The notes beneath the pieces are model-generated. The model saw only the letters and a program-made list of their open reading frames with translations, made no database searches and was not told where the DNA came from. Made by a program: the position numbers and the translations under genes. A stretch of DNA of 64,000 nucleotides from Nocardia sp. CY41 (lineage in GTDB: Bacteria > Actinomycetota > Actinomycetes > Mycobacteriales > Mycobacteriaceae): assembly GCF_009829325.1 (NCBI RefSeq), contig NZ_VUOS01000025.1, forward strand, positions 1 to 64,000. Reading direction: 5' to 3'. The first letter of the stretch is position 1. Every line of letters begins with the position of its first letter. This document shows, in pieces, positions 25,985 to 32,802 of the stretch.

Positions 25985-27010
25985 GTGCACCAACTACGGC
26001 ATGTCGCCGCGCATCTGCTCACCCCACTGCTGATGTGCCTCGGCATGGCACTGGCGTATCTGGGCGCGTTCCACCAGCCCGAGCCGAACCACCTGAAGGT
26101 GGCAATCGTGGGTGACGCACCGCAGGTCAAGGTGCTGGCTCAGACGCTGAAGGACCGGGCCGGAGACGCGCTGGAGGTTGTCACCCTGCCCGGCCGGGAG
26201 GAGGCGGTGCGGCAGTTGCGCGAGCGGACACTGGCCGGCGCCTATGTGCCGGAATCGCACGAAGCGCTGGTCGCCAAGGCTGGTTCCGACACCACAGCGA
26301 TGGCGGCCGAGGCCGTCTTCGACCGGATCGCCGCCCAGCAGGGCGCACCGGTCGAGGTCACCGATATCGCTCCGCCGAGCACCGGTGATCCGACCGCGCA
26401 GGGCCTGTTCTTCCTGTTGGTGGCCTTGAGTATCGGCTCCTACGGCAGCGTCGCGGCGATCGGCGCGGCCGGGGCGGGACTGAGCATGGGCGTGCGCGCA
26501 CTGCTGGGCCTGGTCACGTCGCTGGCGGTGAGCGTTATCGGACTCGGCGTGGCGGGGCCGGTATTCCATGTGGTCGACCACGACTACGCCGCCGTCTGGG
26601 CGATGTCGTGGCTGTATTCGGCCGGAATTCTCGCGGTGGGCATCGGGCTGCACACCTTCTTGCGGCGCTGGACCACGCTGACGATGATGGTGCTGTTCGT
26701 GATGCTCAACTTCACGACATCGGGCGGCGTGTACGGGCCGTGGCTGCAGAACGATTTCTTCGGCGCGCTGCATTCGTTCTGGAACGGAGCGGGTTTCGTC
26801 GAGGGCGCGCGCACCCTGTTGTACTTCGACGGCGGTGCGGGATTCGGCAACCGGGTGTTGAGCTTGGTGCTGTGGCTGGCGGCCGGTGCGGGACTGGTCC
26901 TGGTGGCGGGCGGCTACGAGCGCAGGCTGCGCACGGCCGCGCGCACCGAGACGGTCCGCGTCCCGGAACATGCGGCCGAGGAAGAGATCGAAGAAGCGGT
27001 CGGGGTCTGA
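25985..27010 (+). CDS. Putative ABC-2/YhgE-type membrane protein
   Basis: 341 residues. One N-terminal membrane helix (about 10-30) precedes an extracytoplasmic domain (35-135; KVAIVGDAPQVKVLAQTLKD, AGAYVPES). Five or six helices fill 140-320 and an acidic tail ends the protein. This matches the permease-like DUF3533/YhgE-Pip topology, often paired with regulators of the MarR or TetR type and implicated in export or envelope stress. No ATPase is adjacent. GTG 25985 has GGGAG 7 nt upstream. MarR control from the divergent gene is likely. Function remains unproven. Confidence 0.7.
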   Translation: MHQLRHVAAHLLTPLLMCLGMALAYLGAFHQPEPNHLKVAIVGDAPQVKVLAQTLKDRAGDALEVVTLPGREEAVRQLRERTLAGAYVPESHEALVAKAGSDTTAMAAEAVFDRIAAQQGAPVEVTDIAPPSTGDPTAQGLFFLLVALSIGSYGSVAAIGAAGAGLSMGVRALLGLVTSLAVSVIGLGVAGPVFHVVDHDYAAVWAMSWLYSAGILAVGIGLHTFLRRWTTLTMMVLFVMLNFTTSGGVYGPWLQNDFFGALHSFWNGAGFVEGARTLLYFDGGAGFGNRVLSLVLWLAAGAGLVLVAGGYERRLRTAARTETVRVPEHAAEEEIEEAVGV

Positions 27011-27162
27011 TGCACCCGAGTGTGGCGCTGCCCACACGCCGCACTTCGTATGCCCTTGTGCTGCCAATACCGCGCTGTTCCAGTGCCTTTCGATTTTGTG
27101 TCGGAAATCCCGGCGCATACCGTTGTGTGGTCGATGGTGTGGGACGGCGATGGAGGCCGCCG

Positions 27163-28947
27163 ATGTTGGTCATCAATGAACGAACGACGGCGCCGCGATC
27201 CGAACAGCGCGTGCTCGACTGGATGCGCGCCTGGACCGGCCAGTACGTCATTGTAGGACTCGCGATCTCGGGGTGTTACCTACCCGACCGCGAGCGCAAG
27301 GACGAGACGCAAGAAGCCGATCTGGTGGTGATCACCCCCAGGGCCGCGGTCGTGGTCGAGGTCAAGGGCACTGTCCCGGAGGCGACGAGCGGTGTCCTGT
27401 CGGTGCAGGCCAACGGCCGCTGGCGGCTGTCCGGCTACGCGGGCGACCCGATCCACGTGCGCGACCACGACAGCAGCCCGTTCGACCAGGTGACGAACAA
27501 CGTCTTCAACTTGAAGGCGCTGGTGCGCAAGCACAACGCGGAAGCCTTCGTCGACGGCCTGATCGTCGTGGTGCCGCCCAAGGACTCGAATCTCACGCTG
27601 AACATCGAGTCGCGCAGGCGCGGTTGCGCAGTGGTGCTGGGAGCCGGGCAGGCCGACCTGCGCGCCTGGTTCCACCGCACCGCGAGCCGCAAGCTCATCT
27701 GGACCGCCGAACGCACGCACGCCCTGCTCACCGATTTGAACCTGGGCGATCAGGTCACCGTCGACGACTTGGCGGCGGACGGTTTCCCGCCGGAGCAGAA
27801 GTTGCGGGCCGGGACGCTGGCGGCGCTGGAGAGCGTCACGCGGAAGACTCCTGAGCTCGAGGGCAGGACGTCCGCCGGAGCGGTCGACGGGTCCGCTGAT
27901 ACGGACGCATCACCGGTGGGTGCCGTGCCCGAGCCGTCGGACGCCGTTCTGGATGCAGCGCGGGTCACCGCATCGACACCAGCCGCTGGAAAGCCTGACG
28001 ATGTCGACCACCAGGACTCGGAGGAAGATCGGCGTGTCACGCTGTCCGCGCCGGAGCGGACCGACGCCGCGGACGCTGAGACCGGGGAGCGCGCGGGTTC
28101 GGAGTCTGTTCCGCCGATGCGGTCGGGTTCGGCATTCGCTCGCGCGGACGCCGAGCCCGATGTGCCAGAAGATCATCATCCGGAGCCGCCTCGCTTCGAA
28201 GGCCGCCTCGCGGCGAGGTTCGCACAGGAAGACGCCGAGTCGAATTCCTCTGTGCCGGAACGCTTCGCGACCGGGTACGTGGCATCGATACCCCCCGCCG
28301 CAGCTGAGTCCACTTCACCGGAACGAACTGAACCTGAACTCCCGCCCGCCGAAGAGGATTTCGATCCGGCGGCGCAATCGGCCCCCGCACCGTCGTCGTT
28401 CACGGACAGTTGGTCGTCGTGGATCGAGCCCGCCCCCGCCCGCCCGGCCCTGGAACCTCAGCCGGGCCGGTCCCGCCCGCCGCGCCCACGCCCGGCTCCC
28501 GAACCTCAGCCGAGCCGGTCCCGCCCGCCGCGCCCACGCCCGGCCCCGGAACCTCAGCCGAGCCGGCCCGCAGCGTGGTCCACACCCACCCCCGAACCGC
28601 AGCCACTGCGCCGCCCCGCACCGACAGCGGTGCTAGAGCGTCCACGGACAGCGGTTCGCGACCAGATCACCGCACTGTCCGCACGTATCCCCGGCCGCAA
28701 TTCCGAGAAGTCGAAGCCACGCGGCCACCGCTCACAACAGATCGCCGCGGTGGCACTGATCGTGCTCGTCATCGGGGTGATCTGGATCCTCGCGGCCTCC
28801 TGCTCGACGCCCACGGGCGGCGCTGTGCAACCGTCCCCAGCTCCCGTGCCCACCACCGAGGCAGTTCCGCCACCGCCGCCGGTCACGGAAACCCCAGGCC
28901 GCATGAACCTTTTGCCGTTGTGCACTCCGTTCACACCGAAGTGCTGA
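27163..28947 (+). CDS. NERD-domain protein with proline-rich repeat and C-terminal membrane anchor
   Basis: 594 residues from ATG 27163 (GGAGG 8 nt upstream). The N-terminal 10-130 is a nuclease-related domain: EADLVVITPRAAVVVEVKGT gives D53, E66 and K68 of a D..ExK restriction-nuclease-type site. A long disordered middle follows (230-520), rich in Glu, Ala and Pro, including 16-residue repeats. A membrane helix (about 527-545) is followed by a short Pro-rich tail ending in Cys. Predicted topology puts the nuclease-like domain in the cytoplasm, tethered to the membrane. The role of NERD proteins is poorly known; DNA processing or defence is possible. Confidence 0.8.
   Translation: MLVINERTTAPRSEQRVLDWMRAWTGQYVIVGLAISGCYLPDRERKDETQEADLVVITPRAAVVVEVKGTVPEATSGVLSVQANGRWRLSGYAGDPIHVRDHDSSPFDQVTNNVFNLKALVRKHNAEAFVDGLIVVVPPKDSNLTLNIESRRRGCAVVLGAGQADLRAWFHRTASRKLIWTAERTHALLTDLNLGDQVTVDDLAADGFPPEQKLRAGTLAALESVTRKTPELEGRTSAGAVDGSADTDASPVGAVPEPSDAVLDAARVTASTPAAGKPDDVDHQDSEEDRRVTLSAPERTDAADAETGERAGSESVPPMRSGSAFARADAEPDVPEDHHPEPPRFEGRLAARFAQEDAESNSSVPERFATGYVASIPPAAAESTSPERTEPELPPAEEDFDPAAQSAPAPSSFTDSWSSWIEPAPARPALEPQPGRSRPPRPRPAPEPQPSRSRPPRPRPAPEPQPSRPAAWSTPTPEPQPLRRPAPTAVLERPRTAVRDQITALSARIPGRNSEKSKPRGHRSQQIAAVALIVLVIGVIWILAASCSTPTGGAVQPSPAPVPTTEAVPPPPPVTETPGRMNLLPLCTPFTPKC
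28456..28575 (+). repeat. 48-bp tandem repeat inside the NERD gene (about 2.4 copies)
   Basis: Copies start at 28456, 28504 and 28552 and encode PQPSRSRPPRPRPAPE-like units of 16 residues. The copies differ by few bases, so they are recent and copy number may vary between strains. Confidence 0.85.
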
Positions 28948-28978
28948 CGACATAGGCGCATGCGGCGGGCCGCGACCG

Positions 28979-29287
28979 ATGGGAGTTGAATTGGGAATCG
29001 ACATCATTATTCAAAATCAGATCCACGAACGGATCGGCCTGGTATATGGAGACGCGGGAGATACGCTTGTCAAGTATCGAGAGAATGCTCCAGCAGGCTC
29101 GATACTCCGGGGTCTTCACGCGCACGCGGACACGATGTTCAACACAACTCAGCTGGCCATGCTGCTAGGTGAGATAGCAAATGACCTACCGAACAACGAA
29201 CAAGAAGCGGAGATGTTCGCGGTATTGCGCGATGCCGCCGAAACTGCAATCCGCTGGAATGGGTATCTATGGTTCAGTGGGGACTGA
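28979..29287 (+). CDS. Small orphan protein, 102 aa
   Basis: 102 residues (or 98 from TTG 28991, which has GGGAG 5 nt upstream and may be the true start). Hydrophilic, with IIIQNQIHERIGLVYGDAGD, LHAHADTMFNTTQLAMLLGE and a C-terminal YLWFSGD. The last part resembles small streptomycete proteins ending in YLKFxGD, of unknown function. Base composition is clearly more AT-rich than the neighbours, which suggests transfer. It lies 31 bp after the NERD gene and may be cotranscribed. A role cannot be assigned; an immunity-type protein is one possibility. Confidence 0.6.
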   Translation: MGVELGIDIIIQNQIHERIGLVYGDAGDTLVKYRENAPAGSILRGLHAHADTMFNTTQLAMLLGEIANDLPNNEQEAEMFAVLRDAAETAIRWNGYLWFSGD

Positions 29288-29640
29288 AGTCGTGAACTTT
29301 CGGCACTGCTGCGGCCGGTCCTGCGCGAGCGCGTGGCTGCGAATTCGCGCATCCGGATACCCGGCATAACGGCAGGTAGTTTGCCGGCAGCAATTGCCGT
29401 CTCGACCAGGTGTAGGTGCATCCATACAGCCAGTCCGGCAGGCCAGCACCGCTGAACGAGCATGCCCTGGTGACGTTGTCCATGTCGAATGCGGCATTGT
29501 GCGCAGCCACCGGCAGGTCGCCGATCGCGGCGAGCACGTCGGGCAGTCGCTGTGCGAGGCCGGGCTGACCGGCGACGTCGTCTGGCGTGATCTTGTGGAC
29601 GCGAACGATATACGGCGAGAATTCGTCGATCGGCGCCGGG
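29274..29640 (-). pseudogene. Remnant of a DEDDh 3'-5' exonuclease (DnaQ/RNase T type)
   Basis: In one minus-strand frame the segment IVRVHKITPDDVAGQPGLAQ, then LPVAAHNAAFDMDNVTRACS and LYGCTYTWSRRQLLPANYLP is clearly the middle of a DnaQ-like exonuclease. The first catalytic motif (DxETTG) is missing upstream, where the sequence runs into the ADP-ribosylglycohydrolase 3' end. The third motif appears only in a different frame (SHALAQD near 29315). So the gene is truncated at its 5' end and frameshifted at its 3' end. It lies in a patch with another broken gene. Confidence 0.75.
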
Positions 29641-29700
29641 GACCTGCACAGCCACGTTTGGGTGGCCGTATGCGGCCCCCGGCAGGTACGACTGGCGTAA
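29288..29700. other. 413-bp stretch with only degraded coding sequence
   Basis: Apart from the exonuclease remnant on the minus strand I see no intact gene, terminator or repeat here. Several overlapping open frames exist, but none has family features. Confidence 0.5.
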
Positions 29701-30675
29701 TCACGACGCGCCGGACAGCCATTTTCGAACGCGAGGGAACGCGGATTTCTTGCGTCGTGTTCGAAGGGGCGGGTTGAACCAGCCGGGCAACGGTTCTCGG
29801 GCGGCAAGCCAGGCCTGCGGCACCCCGGCGATCGGATCGGGGCGGGTACCGATGCCCGTGTAGGCGGCGACGATCCCGCCGACGATGGCGCTCGTGGTGT
29901 CGATATCTCCATCCGCCGCGATACAGGTGGCGATTGCGGCCGGGTAATCGGCCAAATGCGTTGCCGCGACCCACATCGTGAACGGGACCGTGTTCTGTGC
30001 GGTGACCAACGACCCGTTGCCGAGTTCCTGCGCCACCTCCTCAGCCGAGGCGCCGAGCAGGGTACGAGCACGGCGGATCAGTCGGCTGGTCTCACCGTCG
30101 TCGAGGCGGTCGAGGACGGTGGTGAGGAATTCCTCTGGTGTCGGCCGACTCCCGAGCAGACGGGCACGAGCGGCCTGACCGGCCGCGAGTGCCCTCGCGA
30201 CCGCGCCGAGGACACCTTCGGGATGCAGATGTGTCACCTGCGCCGATCGCGCCGCTTCGGCGGTGATCTTCTCCGGATCGTCGGCGTAGAAGGCGCCCAG
30301 TGGGGCAACACGCATAGCCGCACCGTTGCCACAGGATCCCTGGCGATCGAACGCGGCTCCCGCTGCCTCCCGCCAGTGCACGCCGTTGCGGATTCGACGC
30401 AAGGTGTCGACCGCCAGGAAGCCGTAGTCGCGTCGCGGGTCGAACCGTCGCGCGAAGGCGGCGGCAAGTCGATCCTGGTCGATCCCACCGTGACTGGAGA
30501 GATGAGCAATTACCGTGCAGGCCATTTCGGTGTCGTCGGTCCACCCCTACTGTCGCGTAGGGAGTTTGCCTGGGCGGAGATCCGGAAATGACCGGCCCAT
30601 GATGGGGAACTCCGCACCCAGCGCATCCCCTACGGACACGCCATCAAGAGAATCGAGCATCAAGTCGACGTGCAT
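29701..30675 (-). pseudogene. ADP-ribosylglycohydrolase family protein interrupted by an in-frame TAG
   Basis: From ATG 30675 (or 30660) the frame reads LDSLDGVSVGDALGAEFP, then an amber TAG at 30549-30547, then in the same frame GWTDDTEMACTVIAHLSSHG, where WTDDTEM is the metal-binding motif of ADP-ribosylglycohydrolases. Downstream, GNGAAMRVAPLGAFY and ADGDIDTTSAIVGGIVAAY complete the active site. The enzymes remove ADP-ribose from proteins or arginine using two Mg2+. The part after the stop (from ATG 30525) is 274 residues but lacks part of the metal site. No other damage is visible, so this is a recent nonsense mutation, a sequencing error, or read-through. Confidence 0.85.
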
Positions 30676-30888
30676 CGCGTCCGATGGTAGTCATGCCAGA
30701 GTGGGCGCGAACCATTGCGGCGGATGGGTTGAGCTTCGACCTGGCCGTGCGGAGATCGAGATCAGCGCACAATGCCGCAGTGCTGTACCGGTTCATCGCA
30801 GAAGAGGGGGTAGTCGGGTACGTCCGAATGGATTTCACACTCGGCTGCGCTCCTATCCGAGCGCGACGAGCCGTGCGCCGGGAACAAG
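30676..30888. other. 213-bp region between two minus-strand genes, no gene recognised
   Basis: A plus-strand open frame begins near 30684 (TIAADGLSFDLAVRRSRSAH), but it has no start signal or family match and runs into the MarR gene antisense. I treat it as non-coding or remnant. Confidence 0.35.
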
Positions 30889-31347
30889 CTATGCGCCGTC
30901 GTTGTCATCGCGCAGCGAATGGATCATGCTCCGCAGTATCCGGAACGCGTCTGCCTGCTCGGTTTCGGTCAGGCCGGCCAGCATTCTGACCTCGACGGAC
31001 CGGACCGCTACGGTCGCCTTCTGGAGACTCCGTCGTCCGCGAGGCGTCAGCCGCGTGGGAAGAACCTTGCCCACAGGTGCCTCCGCGGGCCTGGTCACGT
31101 AGCCCTCGCGTTCCAGGGTCTGGAGCAGCACGTTCATCGTCTGCCGAGTCACGAACGCGCCGCGCGCGAGTTCGGAGTTCGACAAGCCCGGTCGTTGCGC
31201 CAGCAGTTCGAGGCAGGAGTAGTGCGTCACGCTCATCCCGAGCGGCCGCAGCACCTCCTCCATGGCTGCGCGGAGGGCGCTCGACGCCTCTTTCAGCAGG
31301 TAGCCCAGTGACGTCTCGAGGTCGACGCCGACACCGTCTTGACTCAT
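30889..31347 (-). CDS. MarR family transcriptional regulator (glyoxalase-linked)
   Basis: 152 residues from ATG 31347. Winged helix: SVTHYSCLELLAQRPGLSNS, ELARGAFVTRQTMNVLLQTLE as recognition region, and LTPRGRRSLQKA. The N-terminal LETSLGYLLKEASSALRAAM and C-terminal helices form the dimer interface. Divergent from a VOC-fold gene with two perfect dyads between. The ATG overlaps the first dyad, so it very likely represses itself and the VOC gene. Confidence 0.88.
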   Translation of the reverse strand: MSQDGVGVDLETSLGYLLKEASSALRAAMEEVLRPLGMSVTHYSCLELLAQRPGLSNSELARGAFVTRQTMNVLLQTLEREGYVTRPAEAPVGKVLPTRLTPRGRRSLQKATVAVRSVEVRMLAGLTETEQADAFRILRSMIHSLRDDNDGA

Positions 31348-31391
31348 GTCAGTATCCTGACATAGCTTGATCTGTGTCAGAAAACTGACAC
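31346..31391. promoter_or_regulatory. Two perfect MarR operators between marR and VOC gene
   Basis: ATGTCAG-TATC-CTGACAT (31346-31363) and GTGTCAG-AAAA-CTGACAC (31374-31391) share the core TGTCAG-N4-CTGACA, 28 bp apart. The first covers the marR start codon; the second precedes the VOC gene ribosome site. Confidence 0.8.
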
Positions 31392-31410
31392 GTAAGGAAG
31401 GAGTATCGTC

Positions 31411-31779
31411 ATGCCCGCCACCGGCCCCGACTTCATCTCGCTGCAAGCGCGCGACCTCGACGCCTCGCAGGCGTTCTACGAGCAGTACCTCGGCCTCGTC
31501 CGCTCGCAGACCGGACCTCCGCACGCCGTCGTCTTCGAGACGAAGCCGATCGCGTTCGCGCTCCGTGCCGTCGTTCCCGGCACTGATCTCGCATCCGCCG
31601 CTCAGCCCGGCATCGGCGCCGCGATCTGGCTCCACGCCACAGACGTCCAGGCCATTCACGATGCTCTCGTCGCCGACGGTCACACCATCGTCTCCGCGCC
31701 GATCGACGGCCCCTTCGGCCGGACATTCACCTTCGCCGACCCCGACAGCTACCAGATCACTCTCCACGACCGCGCCTGA
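31411..31779 (+). CDS. VOC family protein (glyoxalase/bleomycin-resistance fold)
   Basis: 122 residues: DFISLQARDLDASQAFYEQY at the start and FTFADPDSYQITLHD at the end, the paired beta-alpha-beta-beta-beta layout of VOC proteins that act as homodimers. Possible roles are detoxification, dioxygenase-like catalysis or drug binding. AAGGAAGGAG lies 7 nt before the ATG. MarR control is suggested by the operators between the genes. The substrate is not predictable. Confidence 0.85.
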   Translation: MPATGPDFISLQARDLDASQAFYEQYLGLVRSQTGPPHAVVFETKPIAFALRAVVPGTDLASAAQPGIGAAIWLHATDVQAIHDALVADGHTIVSAPIDGPFGRTFTFADPDSYQITLHDRA

Positions 31780-31970
31780 CAGGCCGAACGCCACCGGGCG
31801 ATCACCTGCTTCGAAGACCGCGGTTGCGACCGTTGCTCGAGATGCTGCTCGGACCGGCGGCTTCGGATCGCGACCGCCCTCGTCTGCGGAAAGCCGCTTC
31901 ACCTTGGGGTATTTGCGAATCTGCGCTGCTCATCGACGACGGCGGGAATGGTGTCGCTCTGTCACATCGT

Positions 31971-31995
31971 TGCTACCACTGGTAGCATGTAGGGT
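31971..31995 (+). promoter_or_regulatory. VapB-type operator overlapping a leaderless promoter
   Basis: TGCTACCA-C-TGGTAGCA (31971-31987) is a perfect 8-bp palindrome. Its right arm overlaps TAGCAT (31983-31988), a likely -10 placed 7 nt before the ATG. A further GGTAG half-site occurs just inside the gene. This is a typical autoregulation layout of toxin-antitoxin operons. Confidence 0.7.
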
Positions 31996-32253
31996 ATGGG
32001 TGGTAGTAAGAAGTACTCGATCAGCCTCCCGGAGGAGCTCGCTGAGCAGGCCCGAGCCCATGTCGGTCCCGGCGGCTTCTCCGCCTATGTCGCCGAAGCG
32101 TTGGAGCAGCGTGTCGCGATGGACAAACTGGGGGAGTTGGTGGCCGACTTCGAGAAGGACGACGAGCCGTTGACTCGTGCGGAGATCGATCAGGCGCGGG
32201 TGGAGTTGGGCTTCGAGCGGCGGCGTCGGGGTTCGCGCGGATCGGCCGCCTGA
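31996..32253 (+). CDS. Ribbon-helix-helix antitoxin (VapB-like)
   Basis: 85 residues. KYSISLPEELAEQARAHVGP, then FSAYVAEALEQRV, is a ribbon-helix-helix DNA-binding domain (about 6-40). The acidic and basic C-terminal half should wrap the toxin. The stop overlaps the toxin start (TGATG), so translation is coupled and antitoxin is made first. Binds its own palindromic operator (inference). Confidence 0.85.
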   Translation: MGGSKKYSISLPEELAEQARAHVGPGGFSAYVAEALEQRVAMDKLGELVADFEKDDEPLTRAEIDQARVELGFERRRRGSRGSAA

Positions 32254-32645
32254 TGCCGGATGTGCTGTTCCTCGACAGCGAGGGGCTGTCCATGCTGTAT
32301 CGGAAGGATCGCCGCATGCTCGCGTGGGTGCAGGCTGCGAAAGAGGACGGCGTACGAGTGGCCACCACGGCTATGACGACGGTGGAAGCCGACTACAGCA
32401 AGGTGCATGCTGCCCGCATCGCATGGACGTTGTCACAGATCGATGTTCACGCCGTGACGCGAGAGTTGGCCGCGCAGGCCGCTGCGCTGTTGCGCGAGCA
32501 TGGCCTTGGTGGGCACAAATACGCGATCGACGCCGTTCTGGCTGCGTCGGCCCGCTCGGTTCGTGGGCTGGCGACGGTGGTGACGTCGGACCCCGAGGAC
32601 ATGACCTTGCTGTGTGGACCGGAGATCGAGATCGTCAAGGTCTGA
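32253..32645 (+). CDS. PIN-domain ribonuclease toxin (VapC-like)
   Basis: 130 residues with the acidic cluster of PIN nucleases: D8 (VLFLDSE), E45 (TTVEADY), D93 (YAIDAVLAAS) and D113 (VTSDPEDM). These would hold Mg2+ for RNA cleavage, usually of tRNA or rRNA in the family. The start ATG overlaps the antitoxin stop. All four acidic residues are present, so it looks active. M. tuberculosis also has toxin-antitoxin pairs in the interval before kgd (recalled). Confidence 0.85.
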   Translation: MPDVLFLDSEGLSMLYRKDRRMLAWVQAAKEDGVRVATTAMTTVEADYSKVHAARIAWTLSQIDVHAVTRELAAQAAALLREHGLGGHKYAIDAVLAASARSVRGLATVVTSDPEDMTLLCGPEIEIVKV

Positions 32646-32747
32646 GCTTGTGCGAGGCGTGAGCAGCGATCGGGAGAGCCAACGACGTGTCCCGCGGCCC
32701 TGAAACCTTGTTCGAACGTCCTAGAACTCAATCCCGCAGATACGAAA

Positions 32748-32787
32748 CCGGCCCGGATCGCTCAAAGGAATGAGCGATCCGGGCCGG
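32748..32787. terminator. Perfect 17-bp hairpin terminator of kgd
   Basis: CCGGCCCGGATCGCTCA pairs with TGAGCGATCCGGGCCGG around AAGGAA, 16 nt after the kgd stop on the minus strand and about 100 nt after the toxin gene, so it may serve both directions. Confidence 0.85.
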
Positions 32788-32802
32788 CGTCACAGCAGGA
32801 AA

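Noticed and set aside
28456..28575. CRISPR-like tandem repeat
   Set aside because: Contiguous coding repeat without spacers, in frame with the NERD gene.
30684..30989. Plus-strand 101-aa frame between two minus-strand genes
   Set aside because: Its second half is antisense to the MarR gene and the first half has no start signal; only listed as unassigned sequence.
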